Below, piece by piece: positions 48,761 through 58,133 of a stretch of 64,000 nt of DNA; position 1 is the stretch's first letter, and each line of letters starts with the position of its first letter. The notes under the pieces were generated by a model, which ran no database searches, had not been told where the DNA came from, and was given only the letters and a program-made list of their open reading frames with translations. Source of the DNA: an uncultured Microbacterium sp. (GTDB lineage Bacteria > Actinomycetota > Actinomycetes > Actinomycetales > Microbacteriaceae); assembly GCF_937927635.1 (NCBI RefSeq), contig NZ_CALBRW010000018.1, positions 186,001 through 250,000 on the forward strand, read 5' to 3'. The translations under genes and the position numbers were made by a program.

Positions 48761-49429
48761 GTGCTCACCCTGCTCTCCGGCCTCGGCCTCATGTTCTCGC
48801 TCATCATCGCCGTCGGCGCCCAGAACGTCTTCGTGCTGCGCCAGGGCCTGCGTCGCGAGCATGTCCTTCCCGTCGTGCTGATCTGCGCGGCATCCGATGC
48901 GCTCCTCGTGCTGCTGGGCACCGCAGGCCTCGGATACCTCATCGGGCAGCTGCCATGGCTGCTGATCGCCGCCCGCTGGCTGGGCGGCATCTCCCTGGTG
49001 ATCTACGGCGTGTACGCTGCTCGACGGGCGTGGGGCTCCGGCGGAGAGACGCTGATCGCCGACACCGCAGCCCCCGCGGAGAGCGCCGAGAGCATCGGAG
49101 CGGCAGGCGGCACCGTCACCGCGACCCGGTCGCGCCTGGCCACCGTGATCATCGCGACGCTGGCGTTCACGTATCTGAACCCCAACGTGTACCTGGACAC
49201 CGTTCTGCTGATCGGCTCGATCGCCGCCACGCACGGCGAGGAGCGCTGGCTGTTCGCCGCCGGTGCCATCGTGGCCAGTATCACCTGGTTCTTCGCGCTG
49301 GGCTTCGGCGCCCGGCACCTGGGCCGCTGGCTGCGCACCCCGCGCGCCTGGCGGATCCTCGACACCGGCATCGCCGTGCTGCTGGTGATCATGGGCGTGC
49401 TGCTGGTGCTGCCCGTGTTCGCCGGCTGA
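48761..49429 (+). CDS. lysE: LysE/ArgO-family basic amino-acid exporter
   Basis: 222 residues with six hydrophobic segments. The N-terminal LGLMFSLIIAVGAQNVFVLRQGL is the family signature (AQN motif), with later TLAFTYLNPNVYLDTVLLIG. It exports lysine or arginine. A hydrophilic loop (about 95-125) is longer than the core needs. GTG 48761 is the first codon, 6 nt from the -10 box. Confidence 0.93.
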   Translation: MLTLLSGLGLMFSLIIAVGAQNVFVLRQGLRREHVLPVVLICAASDALLVLLGTAGLGYLIGQLPWLLIAARWLGGISLVIYGVYAARRAWGSGGETLIADTAAPAESAESIGAAGGTVTATRSRLATVIIATLAFTYLNPNVYLDTVLLIGSIAATHGEERWLFAAGAIVASITWFFALGFGARHLGRWLRTPRAWRILDTGIAVLLVIMGVLLVLPVFAG

Positions 49430-49458
49430 CCGGGCGCCGGCTGACCGGCATCCGCTCT

Positions 49459-50262
49459 TCAGTCCTCGCCCAGCGGCCTCAGGATGCGCGTGAGGAACCT
49501 TCGCGTGCGGTCGTGCTGCGGGTCGCTGAACAGCTGCTCGGGCGCACCCTGCTCCACCACCACGCCGTCGTCCATGAACAGCACACGATCCGCGGCCTCC
49601 CGGGCGAAGCTCAGCTCGTGGGTGACGACGACCATGCTCCAGCCCTCATCGGCCAGCTCCTTGATCACCCGCAGCACCTCGCCGACCAGTTCGGGGTCGA
49701 GCGCACTGGTGGGCTCGTCGAACAGCAGCAGGTCGGGTCGCAGCGCCAGCGCGCGCACGATGCCCACGCGCTGCTGCTGCCCGCCGGAGAGCTGATGCGG
49801 TCTGGCATCCTCCCGGTCGGCCAGCCCCACCCTCGCCAGCAGCGCGCGCGCCTCGGCGACCACCTGGTCCTTCGGCCGGCGCTGCACACGCCAGGGGCCC
49901 TCGATCACGTTCTGCAGCACGGTGAAATGCGGGAACAGGTTGTGGTGCTGGAAGACCATCGCCGAGCGGTCCCGCAGCGCCGCGCGCTGCGAGGCGCCGA
50001 CCCGTGTGGAGAAGTCGATCTCCGGCCCGCCGTCGACGCGGATGCTTCCGCCGTCCGGCGTCTCCAGTCCGTTCAGCGAGCGCAGCACGGTGGTCTTCCC
50101 CGACCCGCTCGGGCCGATCAGCACCACGACCTCGCCGCGGTGCAGGGTCAGGTCGATGCCGCGCAGCACCTCGTGCGAGCCGAAGCTCTTGCGCAGGCCG
50201 GTCGCGGTCAGCAGCGGAGCACCGGATGCCGCGCTGGACGGAATCCCCTCAGGCAGTGACAC
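49459..50262 (-). CDS. Polar amino-acid (cystine-type) ABC transporter ATP-binding protein
   Basis: 267 residues. Walker A is GPSGSGKTT, Q-loop in FQHHNLFPHFTV, signature LSGGQQQRVGIVRALAL, Walker B LLLFDEPTSALDPEL, switch His in VVTHELSFA. It belongs to the GlnQ/TcyN group. It overlaps the permease gene by 14 bp. Last gene of a receptor-permease-ATPase operon. Confidence 0.93.
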   Translation of the reverse strand: MSLPEGIPSSAASGAPLLTATGLRKSFGSHEVLRGIDLTLHRGEVVVLIGPSGSGKTTVLRSLNGLETPDGGSIRVDGGPEIDFSTRVGASQRAALRDRSAMVFQHHNLFPHFTVLQNVIEGPWRVQRRPKDQVVAEARALLARVGLADREDARPHQLSGGQQQRVGIVRALALRPDLLLFDEPTSALDPELVGEVLRVIKELADEGWSMVVVTHELSFAREAADRVLFMDDGVVVEQGAPEQLFSDPQHDRTRRFLTRILRPLGED

Positions 50263-50911
50263 GGCGATCCAGTCTCCTCTCCAGAGCGCTCTGCCCGGTG
50301 GACAGCACCAGGCAGATCACCCAGTACACCAGGGCCGCGGTCAGGTAGACCACCATCACCTGGTACGACGATGACGCGATCTGCTGCGAGACGCGGAACA
50401 GCTCGGTGACGAGGATGGTCGAGGTGAGCGAGGTGTCCTTCACCAACGAGATGAAGGTGTTCGACAGCGGCGGCACCGAGACCCGGGCGGCCTGCGGCAG
50501 GATGATGCGCGTCAGCGTGCGCGTGCGGTTCATCCCGATCGTGTAGGCGGCTTCCCATTGGCCCTGCGGGACGGACAGGATCGCGGCGCGCACGACCTCG
50601 GCGCCGTAACCGCCGACATTCAGCGAGAGGGCGATGATCGCGCTCGGCCAGGGGTTGATCACGACGCCGATCGCGGGCATCCCGTAGAAGATGACGAACA
50701 GCTGCACCAGCAGCGGCGTACCGCGGATGATCGACACGTAGAAGCGGGCGATCCCCGAGACGACCGGGTTCACCGAGATCCGCATCAGCGCCACGACGAT
50801 GGCCAGCACCAGTCCGAGCGCGAACGAGGCCAGCGCGAGCGGGATGGTGCCGAGCACGCCGCCGAGCGCGATGGGCCCGAGCGAGTTGAGGAACAGCTGC
50901 CCGGCATCCAT
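50249..50911 (-). CDS. Polar amino-acid ABC transporter permease
   Basis: 220 residues of the HisMQ type, with five helices and the loop GAEVVRAAILSVPQGQWEAAYTIGMNRTRTLTRIILPQA, which contacts the ATPase. It starts with MDAGQLFLNSLGPIALGG. It begins 9 bp after the receptor gene. Confidence 0.93.
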   Translation of the reverse strand: MDAGQLFLNSLGPIALGGVLGTIPLALASFALGLVLAIVVALMRISVNPVVSGIARFYVSIIRGTPLLVQLFVIFYGMPAIGVVINPWPSAIIALSLNVGGYGAEVVRAAILSVPQGQWEAAYTIGMNRTRTLTRIILPQAARVSVPPLSNTFISLVKDTSLTSTILVTELFRVSQQIASSSYQVMVVYLTAALVYWVICLVLSTGQSALERRLDRRVTA

Positions 50912-50920
50912 GATCCGACC

Positions 50921-51733
50921 CTACTTCGTGACGTCTTCGCCGAAGTACTTCTTGCTGATCTTCGCGAGCGTGCCGTCGGCGCTCAGATCCGCGAGAGCGC
51001 CGTCGACAGCATCCACGAGCTTCTGCGACTTCTTGGTGAACGCGAAGGCCTGCTTGCCGACCTCATCGGTCTCGGCGGCGATCTTCAGCCCGCTCGGACC
51101 ATCGGTCTTCTCGTAGTCGAGGTAAGTGAGCTTGTCGTTGATGGTGGCATCCACCCGCCCCTGGCGCAGCAGCGCGACGGCCTGCGCCCAGCCGTCGACG
51201 GCCTCCACCTTGGCGCCGGACTTCACGGCCAGGTCGTTCCAGTTGCTGGTGAGCGACTGCGCCGTGGTCTTGCCCTTGAGGTCGGCGAACGAGCTGATCG
51301 ATGTGTTGTCCTTCGGCACCACGATGACACCGGGCGACACCGTGTACGGCGTGCTGAAGAGGTACTTCGCCTTGCGCTGGTCGTTGATGGTCACCTGGTT
51401 GGCGATCACGTCGAACCGACCGGCATCCAGGCCCGCGAAGATCGCGTCCCACTGGGTCTCCTGGAACTGCACCTTGAGGTGGAGCTTGTCGGCGACGACC
51501 TTGATGATCTCCACATCGAAGCCGGTGAGCTCGCCCGTGCCGCCGTCGGCGTGGAAGCTGAACGGGCGGTAGGTCCCCTCGGTGGCGACGGTGAGCGTGC
51601 CCGCCGCGACCAGCCCGAGGTCGGAGCCCGCCGACGAGGAGCCCGATTCAGGCGCGGCCGTGCTGCTGCATCCGGCCAGCGCGGTGACGGCGACGACCAG
51701 TGCGGCTGCGGTGGCGATGAGACGGCGTGACAT
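50921..51733 (-). CDS. Polar amino-acid-binding lipoprotein (cystine-type receptor)
   Basis: 270 residues. Signal peptide ends ALAGC, Cys22, then a Ser/Ala linker. Receptor motifs are GTYRPFSFHADGGTGELTGFDVEIIK and WDAIFAGLDAGRFDVIANQVTIN, the amino-acid cleft of TcyA/FliY-like cystine receptors. GGAAGG precedes ATG 51733. Cystine or another polar amino acid is likely; not proven. Confidence 0.9.
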   Translation of the reverse strand: MSRRLIATAAALVVAVTALAGCSSTAAPESGSSSAGSDLGLVAAGTLTVATEGTYRPFSFHADGGTGELTGFDVEIIKVVADKLHLKVQFQETQWDAIFAGLDAGRFDVIANQVTINDQRKAKYLFSTPYTVSPGVIVVPKDNTSISSFADLKGKTTAQSLTSNWNDLAVKSGAKVEAVDGWAQAVALLRQGRVDATINDKLTYLDYEKTDGPSGLKIAAETDEVGKQAFAFTKKSQKLVDAVDGALADLSADGTLAKISKKYFGEDVTK

Positions 51734-51865
51734 AAGGGACCTTCCTGAGGTGCGGGGTGCGTGTGCGCGAGTGGTGATGCGCGATCGATTCCAGGGTATT
51801 CCGGGCTGATCCGGCACCCGTAGTCGCATGACGTCCGATTGCACGGATGCGGGCGGCACGAGCGC

Positions 51866-51898
51866 AAGACCCCCGCCGGTGCACCGGGCGGGGGTCTT
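51866..51898 (-). terminator. Terminator of rplK-rplA
   Basis: AAGACCCCCGCCGGT pairs with ACCGGGCGGGGGTCTT with one bulge and a 2-nt apex, 33 bp past the rplA stop. Confidence 0.8.
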
Positions 51899-51930
51899 GG
51901 CGGACGGGCTCAGCTGCCCGTCATGATGCG

Positions 51931-52620
51931 TCAGATGGCGTTGACGTCCAGCGGGATGCCCGGGCCGAACGTGGTCGACACGGTGCCCTTCTGGATGTAG
52001 CGGCCCTTCGAGCTCGACGGCTTCAGGCGCACGATCTCCTCGAGCGCGGCGTTGACGTTCTCGCCCAGCTGCTCGGCCGAGAACGAGGCCTTGCCGACGA
52101 TGAAGTGCACGTTGGCGTGCTTGTCGACGCGGAACTCGATCTTGCCGCCCTTGATCTCCTCCACGGCCTTGGCCGGGTTGGGGGTCACGGTGCCGGTCTT
52201 GGGGTTCGGCATCAGGCCACGGGGACCCAGCACCTTGCCCAGACGACCGACCTGGCCCATGAGCTCAGGGGTCGAGACGGCGGCGTCGAAGTCGGTCCAC
52301 CCGCCGGCGACCTTCTCGATCAGATCGGTGCTGCCGACCTCGTCGGCGCCGGCGGCGATGGCGGCCTCAGCAGCCGGACCGTTGGCGAAGACGATGACGC
52401 GGGCGGTCTTGCCCGTGCCGTGCGGCAGCATGACGGTGCCGCGCACCATCTGGTCGGCCTTGCGGGGGTCGACGGCGAGCTTCAGCACGACCTCGACGGT
52501 CGAGTCGAACTTCGCCGAACCGGTCTCGCGCGCCAGAGCGACGGCGTCGGCCGGGGTGTAGAAGCGGTCTGCCTCGATCTTGGCGGCGGCAGCCTTGTAA
52601 GCCTTGGACTTGGTAGCCAT
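51931..52620 (-). CDS. rplA: Ribosomal protein uL1
   Basis: 229 residues. Signature GTGKTARVIVFANG and GLMPNPKTGTVTPNPAKAVEE; rRNA-binding N-terminus KSKAYKAAAAKIEADRFYTP. uL1 forms the stalk near the E site and is often the translational repressor of rplKA. It follows rplK by 11 bp and ends before a terminator. Confidence 0.98.
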   Translation of the reverse strand: MATKSKAYKAAAAKIEADRFYTPADAVALARETGSAKFDSTVEVVLKLAVDPRKADQMVRGTVMLPHGTGKTARVIVFANGPAAEAAIAAGADEVGSTDLIEKVAGGWTDFDAAVSTPELMGQVGRLGKVLGPRGLMPNPKTGTVTPNPAKAVEEIKGGKIEFRVDKHANVHFIVGKASFSAEQLGENVNAALEEIVRLKPSSSKGRYIQKGTVSTTFGPGIPLDVNAI

Positions 52621-52631
52621 TGTTATCTCCC

Positions 52632-53063
52632 TCAGCCCTCGACCGTGATGCCCATGGAACGGGCGGTTCCGGCGATGATCTTGGACGCGGCGTCGATGTC
52701 GTTCGCGTTCAGGTCGGCCTGCTTCTGCTCGGCGATCTGACGGACCTGCTCGGCGCTGATCTTCGCGACCTTGACGGTGTGCGGGGTGGCGGAGCCCTTC
52801 GCGACACCGGCGGCCTTCTTGATCAGCTCTGCGGCCGGCGGGGTCTTCAGGACGAACGTGAAGCTGCGGTCCTCGTAGACGGTGATCTCCACGGGGATGA
52901 CGTTGCCGCGCTGCGACTCGGTCGCGGCGTTGTACGCCTTGCAGAACTCCATGATGTTCACGCCGTGCTGACCGAGCGCGGGGCCGATCGGCGGCGCCGG
53001 GTTGGCTGCACCGGCGTTGATCTGAAGCTTGATCAGGCCGGTCACCTTCTTCTTGGGTGCCAT
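52632..53063 (-). CDS. rplK: Ribosomal protein uL11
   Basis: 143 residues. Start [20 protein letters not shown] with [24 protein letters not shown]-terminal [16 protein letters not shown]. Forms the GTPase-associated centre with 23S rRNA. ATG 53063 is chosen over upstream in-frame codons, which fall in a structured leader containing GGATGCC/GGCATCC pairs. Confidence 0.98.
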
Positions 53064-53184
53064 TCTTGTTCCTTTCATCGAGCGGATGCCGGTGGCATCC
53101 CTCTCCCGCAACCTCGGCATCTCCGAGGCGCGGTGTCGCTTGCGCGCGAAGCGCAAACCTCTTGATCTTACCCGAAAAGGGCGA

Positions 53185-54216
53185 TCAGAGCATCTTGGTG
53201 ACCTGCTCGAAGGCCAGCTCCACGGGAGTCTCGCGCTCGAACAGGGAGACCAGCACGGTGAGCTTGCCGGCGGCGGCGTTGATCTCGCTGATCGTGCCGG
53301 GCAGGCCCGCGAACGAGCCCTCCTTGATGGTGATGGTCTCGCCGACCTCGAAGTCGACCTCGGCGGCCATCGGACGGGCCACGGCCACGCCGCCCTTGGC
53401 AGCGATGGACTTCGCGGTGGGGACGTCCTTGACCTCGACGAGCGACTTCAGCATGTTGAAGGCCTCTTCGAAGCGCAGCGGCGTGGGGTTGTGGGCGTTG
53501 CCGACGAAGCCCGTGACGCCCGGCGTGTGGCGCACGACCGACCAGGTGTCCTCGTTGAGCTCCATGCGCACAAGCACGTAGCCCGGGATGCGCACGCGGG
53601 TGACCATCTTGCGCTGGCCGTTCTTGATCTCGACGACGTCCTCCATGGGGACCTCGATCTGGTAGATGTCGTCCTCGACCTCGAGCGTCGACTTGCGCTG
53701 CTCGATGTTGGCCTTCACCTTGCGCTCGAAGCCGGCGTACGAGTGGATGACGTACCACTTGCCCGGCATCATGCGCAGGTCCAGACGGAAGGCCTCGTAC
53801 GGGTCCTCCTCGGCAGGAACCTCGTCGTCGGCATCCGCCTCGTCGTCACCGTTCACGTCGGGGCCGTCGTAGGGAGTCACTTCCTCAGCGGCAGCGGCCT
53901 CCTCCTCGGCGGTCTCCTCTGCCACAGCGTCGTTGAGGACCTCGGCGGCTGCTTCAGACTCAGCCGCTTCGTCCAGGTTGAGAGCGTCGTTCACGATCGC
54001 GTCCGCCTCCGGGTCTTCGATGTCGATGTCGTCCGTGTCGTCGTCGTACTCCTCGTCGGAGCCGTCCTCGTCCTCCACGTGGAGGGCGACGTTCTCCGCC
54101 GATGCGACGGACTGCTCCTGCTCGGCGAGCACGCTGCCCTCCTGGGCCTCGTCCACCTCGCTGGACTGCTCGGCCGCGGTGGCCCAGTCTGCGTCGTCGG
54201 AATATCGTTCAGACAC
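53185..54216 (-). CDS. nusG: Transcription termination/antitermination factor NusG
   Basis: About 343 residues. A long acidic N-terminal tail (about 1-150, rich in Glu/Asp/Ala), usual in actinobacteria, precedes the NGN domain (KWYVIHSYAGFERKVKANIE, then VTRVRIPGYVLVRMELNEDTW) and the KOW domain (VGETITIKEGSFAGLPGTI). It binds RNA polymerase and couples it to Rho or S10. GTG 54216 is preferred, giving the familiar VSERYSDDADWATAAEQ; an ATG at 54231 adds five residues. Confidence 0.96.
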   Translation of the reverse strand: MSERYSDDADWATAAEQSSEVDEAQEGSVLAEQEQSVASAENVALHVEDEDGSDEEYDDDTDDIDIEDPEADAIVNDALNLDEAAESEAAAEVLNDAVAEETAEEEAAAAEEVTPYDGPDVNGDDEADADDEVPAEEDPYEAFRLDLRMMPGKWYVIHSYAGFERKVKANIEQRKSTLEVEDDIYQIEVPMEDVVEIKNGQRKMVTRVRIPGYVLVRMELNEDTWSVVRHTPGVTGFVGNAHNPTPLRFEEAFNMLKSLVEVKDVPTAKSIAAKGGVAVARPMAAEVDFEVGETITIKEGSFAGLPGTISEINAAAGKLTVLVSLFERETPVELAFEQVTKML

Positions 54217-54278
54217 GTTGCTTCTTTCCATTCACTGCGATGGCCGGGCGGATGGCGCCGAGCTCGTCGGAGGGTGCG

Positions 54279-54545
54279 TCAGTCGGGAAGCCCGAACACC
54301 AGGTGCGTGACCCAACCGAAGAACGTGTCGAAGCCGTAGACCAGCCCCATCACGATCAGCACGAACACCAGCACCACGACGGTGAACTTGATCAGCTCCT
54401 TGCGGGTCGGCGTGACGACCTTGCGCAGCTCGCTCCACACCTGCCGGAAGAACAGCGCGATGCGACCGAAGAAGCCGAGCTGCTTGTCCCGCAGGGAGTA
54501 CGGGCCTGATGCGACGGCCTCGCCGCCAACGTCGTCCTGATCCAT
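54279..54545 (-). CDS. secE: Preprotein translocase subunit SecE
   Basis: 88 residues with one membrane helix (about 53-74, FTVVVLVFVLIVMGLVYGFD) after an amphipathic segment FRQVWSELRKVVTPTRKELI. It holds the SecY channel together. The secE-nusG-rplK-rplA order with tRNA-Trp upstream is the classical cluster. Confidence 0.96.
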   Translation of the reverse strand: MDQDDVGGEAVASGPYSLRDKQLGFFGRIALFFRQVWSELRKVVTPTRKELIKFTVVVLVFVLIVMGLVYGFDTFFGWVTHLVFGLPD

Positions 54546-54586
54546 CCTGCAAGTACCTTTCGTGAGTCAGCATGTGTGCTGACGCG

Positions 54587-54659
<73 letters not shown>

Positions 54660-54832
54660 AGAGACCGGAAGGCCCCTGGGTCCGCATGCCCGTGTGCCGA
54701 TGAGGGCACAGTGAAGGATGCAGACAACTGCCCCTCAAGTGTACGGCATCCGATCCGTCTGGCCGAACCGGGCCGGCATCCCGGGCGTGGGAGGGCGTCG
54801 GAGCGGTGCCGGTCCGGGGCGGTGCGCGCGCT

Positions 54833-56557
54833 TCAGAACAGCTGACGCCAGTTGGCCTTGGCCAGGTCCAGCAGCTCGTCGCCGCGGCCGGACATCACGG
54901 TGCGGATGGCGTACAGCGCGAAGCCCTTGACCTGCTCGGCCTTGATGGCGGGCGGCATCGACAGCTCCTGCCGCTCGGTGACGACGTCCAGCAACGCGGG
55001 GCCATCGTGTGCGAGCACCTCGGCCACGGCATCCAACAGGTCCTCCGAGCGCTCCACGCGACGGGCGAAGATGCCCATGGCCTGTGCGACGGCTGCGAAG
55101 TCGGGGTTGTGCAGGTCGGTGCCGTAGGTGACGAAGCCGGCCGCCTTCATCTCGAGCTCGACGAAGTTCAGCGAGGAGTTGTTGACCACGATGGTCTTCA
55201 CGGGGAGCTTGTTCTGGGTGACGGTGATCAGCTCGCCGAGCATCATCGCCAGTCCCCCGTCGCCCGCCAACGCGATGACCTGCTTGTCGGGCTCGGCCAC
55301 CTGCGCGCCGATGGCGTGCAGCAGCGCGTTGGCCATGGAGCCGTGGTTGAACGATCCGATCAGGCGGCGCTTCTCGGTCATCGTGAAGTACCGCGCGGCC
55401 CACACCGTGGGCGAGCCGACATCGGCCGTGAGGATGGCGTCGGATGCCGCCGCCTCGTCGATCAGGCGGGCGAGGTACTGCGGGTGGATCGGCGCCTTGC
55501 CGCGGGCCGGCACGGCCAGGTCGTCGAGCTTGGCACGGGTCTTCCGGTAGTGCGCGGTGGCGTCGTCGAGGTGGGTGCGGTCGGCCTTCGCGGTCAGACG
55601 CGGCAGCAGCGCCTCGACGGTCGCCTTCACGTCTCCCACCAGGCCCAGATCGAGCGGATGCCGTTTGCCGAGCTGCTCGCCGCGGATGTCGACCTGGATG
55701 GTGGTGGCGCCGTCGGGATAGAACTGCGTGTACGGGAAGTCGGAGCCCAGGATCAGCAGAGCCTCAGCATCGGACATGGCGCGGAAGCCCGAGGCGAAGC
55801 CCAGCAGGCCGGTCATGCCGACGTCGAAGGGATTGTCGTACTCGATGTGCTCCTTGCCGCGCAGGGCGTGCACGATGGGGGCTGCCAGCCGGTCGGCCAG
55901 CGCGATGACCTCGTCGTGGGCGCCCTCGACTCCGGCGCCGGCGAGGATGGTGACGCGACTGCAGCCGTTGAGAAGCTCTGCCGCTCGATCCAGCTCATCG
56001 GCGCTGGGCGTGACGACGGGCGTCGCGCGCGGGATGACGACGGCGCGGTCGTCGGCGATCTCGGCCAGGGCGACGTCTCCGGGGATGACCAGCACCGCGA
56101 CGCCGCGCTTCTCGATGGCCGAGCGCATCGCGATCTCCATCAGCCGCGGCATCTGCGACGGGTCCGCGACATACTCGGCGTACACGCTGGATTCACGGAA
56201 CAGCTCCTGCGGGTGCGTCTCCTGGAAGTAGCCGGTGCCGATCTCGACCGTGGGGATGTGCGCGGCGATGGCCAGCACCGGCACGCGCGAGCGGTTGGCG
56301 TCGTACAGGCCGTTGATCAGGTGCAGATTGCCCGGGCCGCAGGAGCCCGCCACCACGGCGAGTTCGCCGGTCAGCGCGGCATCCGCCGCCGCGGCGAACG
56401 CCGCCGATTCCTCGTGACGGACGTGCACCCAGCGGATCGTGCCGTCCTTGCGGAGGGCGTCGGTGAACCCGTTCAGCGAATCGCCCGGGATGCCGTAGAC
56501 CCGGTCGATGCCGTTCACCCGCAGCGTGCGGACCATGTTCTCAGCGACGGTCGTCAT
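54833..56557 (-). CDS. poxB: Pyruvate oxidase/dehydrogenase (ThDP- and FAD-dependent, PoxB type)
   Basis: 574 residues. Catalytic Glu in VRHEESAAFAAAADA, FAD domain in the middle (about 190-330), ThDP-magnesium motif IALAGDGGLAMMLGELITVTQNKLPVKTIVVNNSS, all typical of PoxB, which turns pyruvate into acetate and CO2 with electrons to quinone, or of acetyl-phosphate-forming pyruvate oxidases. The C-terminus ends WRQLF; whether it carries the lipid-binding peptide of E. coli PoxB is unclear. ATG 56557 follows TAGGCT by 6 nt. Alongside pta-ackA and a RamB-like regulator, it adds another acetate route. Confidence 0.92.
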   Translation of the reverse strand: MTTVAENMVRTLRVNGIDRVYGIPGDSLNGFTDALRKDGTIRWVHVRHEESAAFAAAADAALTGELAVVAGSCGPGNLHLINGLYDANRSRVPVLAIAAHIPTVEIGTGYFQETHPQELFRESSVYAEYVADPSQMPRLMEIAMRSAIEKRGVAVLVIPGDVALAEIADDRAVVIPRATPVVTPSADELDRAAELLNGCSRVTILAGAGVEGAHDEVIALADRLAAPIVHALRGKEHIEYDNPFDVGMTGLLGFASGFRAMSDAEALLILGSDFPYTQFYPDGATTIQVDIRGEQLGKRHPLDLGLVGDVKATVEALLPRLTAKADRTHLDDATAHYRKTRAKLDDLAVPARGKAPIHPQYLARLIDEAAASDAILTADVGSPTVWAARYFTMTEKRRLIGSFNHGSMANALLHAIGAQVAEPDKQVIALAGDGGLAMMLGELITVTQNKLPVKTIVVNNSSLNFVELEMKAAGFVTYGTDLHNPDFAAVAQAMGIFARRVERSEDLLDAVAEVLAHDGPALLDVVTERQELSMPPAIKAEQVKGFALYAIRTVMSGRGDELLDLAKANWRQLF

Positions 56558-56563
56558 ACGACG

Positions 56564-56569
56564 AGCCTA
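56564..56569 (-). promoter_or_regulatory. -10 box of poxB, apparently leaderless
   Basis: TAGGCT on the minus strand, 6 nt before ATG 56557. Confidence 0.5.
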
Positions 56570-56599
56570 TGCCGGTGGGGCCGGACAGGGTGGGACGCC

Positions 56600-56725
56600 G
56601 CAGCATCCGTCCTCGGCATCCGCTTGCTCTGGTCGCGTGACGGATCACGGATGCTGCAAGGTGGGCCTCGGCGTGTTGATGAGAGACACGCCGACAGGGC
56701 CGCCGCACGTCAGTGATCCGTTACG
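56600..56725. repeat. Cluster of three inverted repeats upstream of poxB
   Basis: GCAGCATCCGT (56600) with its inverse (56647-56657), CGTGACGGATCAC (56636-56648) with GTGATCCGTTACG (56713-56725, one mismatch), and CGGCGTGT with ACACGCCG (about 56669-56693). They overlap and cannot all form at once. The region ends the aldehyde dehydrogenase gene and precedes the poxB promoter. Confidence 0.65.
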
Positions 56726-56744
56726 GGGCGCCTGAGAGCTCGCC

Positions 56745-58106
56745 TCAGCCGATGCGGATGAGCTTCTTGTTGACGAACTCCTCGGCGGCCAGCAGGCCCA
56801 GCTCGCGCGAGGTGCCGCTGCGCTTCACGCCGCCGAAGGGCAGCTCCGGCGAATCGGCCAGCACGAGGTTGACGTAGACCATGCCGGCCTCGATGCCGTT
56901 CGCGACCCGCTCGGCCTGCTCGGCATCCGTGGTGAACACGTACGAGCCCAGGCCGAACGAGGTGTCGTTGGCCAGGTGCACCGCGGCGTTCTCGTCGGCC
57001 ACGCGGTAGACGACCGCCGCGGGCCCGAACAGCTCCTCGCGGTACACATCCATCTCGGGTGTGACATCGGCCAGCACGGTCGGCGAGAAGAAGGCGCCCT
57101 CTCGGGTGCCGCCCGTCAGCAGCGTCGCGCCCTGCGCGACGGCAGTGTCGATCTGCTGCTGCAGCCACTCGGCCGCGGCCAGCGACGACAGCGGTCCGAG
57201 GATCGTGTCCTCCTGCGCCGGGTCCTGCGCCTCCACGGCGGCGAGGGATGCGGTGAACTTGGCCGTGAACTCCTCGTACAGCCCGTCCACGACGATGAAG
57301 CGCTTGGCGCCGTTGCAGGACTGGCCGTTGTTGTCGAGCCTGGCATCCACGGCGCTCTGCACCACGGCATCCAGATCGTCGGTCGAGAGCAGGATGAACG
57401 GATCGGACCCGCCCAGCTCCAGCGCCACCTTCTTCAGATTGCGGCCGGCCACCTCGGCGACGGCTGCGCCGGCCCGCTCGGAGCCGGTGACCGAGACGCC
57501 GTGCACGCGCGGGTCGGCGATGATGGCCGCCGCCTGCTCGTTGGTGGCGTACACGTTGACGTACCCTCCGTCGGGCAGTCCGGCATCGCGGTAGATGGCC
57601 TCGAGCGCAGCCGCGGACTCGGGGCACTGCGGGGCGTGCTTGAGGATGATCGTGTTGCCGATGGCGAGGTTGGGGGCGGCGAAGCGGGCCACCTGGTAGG
57701 CCGGGAAGTTCCACGGCATGATGCCGAGCAGGGCGCCCAGCGGCGCGCGGCGCACCACGGCGGTGCCGTCGCCGAGGATCTCCAGCGGCTGGTCGGCGGT
57801 GATCTTCTCGATGTTGTCGGCGTAGAACTCGATGATGTCCGCGGCGAACTCCACCTCGCCGACGGCTGCGGCGATCGGCTTGCCCATCTCGCGCACGATG
57901 ATGGCCCCCAGCTCGTCCTTGCGGGAGCGGTGCAGTTCGGCGATGCGCCGGATGATGACGGCGCGATCGGCGGGCGCCGTGCCGGCCCAGGTGGTGGCGG
58001 CGGATGCCGCGCGGGCGATGGCCTCCTCGACCTGCTCATCGGTGAGCGTGTCGTAGGTGGCGAGCGTCTGGCCGGTGGCCGGGTTGACGACGGCGTAGTC
58101 GGTCAT
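56745..58106 (-). CDS. NAD(P)-dependent aldehyde (succinate-semialdehyde) dehydrogenase
   Basis: 453 residues, the short type without the first 30 residues of GabD. Catalytic Glu in VALELGGSDPF and Cys in DNNGQSCNGAKRF; cofactor loop GVSVTGSERAGAAVAE; MPWNFPAYQVARF near the NAD site. It lies 27 bp downstream of gabD on the same strand, so the operon has two aldehyde dehydrogenases of the same general class. The second one may act on a different aldehyde. Confidence 0.88.
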   Translation of the reverse strand: MTDYAVVNPATGQTLATYDTLTDEQVEEAIARAASAATTWAGTAPADRAVIIRRIAELHRSRKDELGAIIVREMGKPIAAAVGEVEFAADIIEFYADNIEKITADQPLEILGDGTAVVRRAPLGALLGIMPWNFPAYQVARFAAPNLAIGNTIILKHAPQCPESAAALEAIYRDAGLPDGGYVNVYATNEQAAAIIADPRVHGVSVTGSERAGAAVAEVAGRNLKKVALELGGSDPFILLSTDDLDAVVQSAVDARLDNNGQSCNGAKRFIVVDGLYEEFTAKFTASLAAVEAQDPAQEDTILGPLSSLAAAEWLQQQIDTAVAQGATLLTGGTREGAFFSPTVLADVTPEMDVYREELFGPAAVVYRVADENAAVHLANDTSFGLGSYVFTTDAEQAERVANGIEAGMVYVNLVLADSPELPFGGVKRSGTSRELGLLAAEEFVNKKLIRIG

Positions 58107-58133
58107 GTCGTTCCTCTCGTGGAGCGCTTTCGG

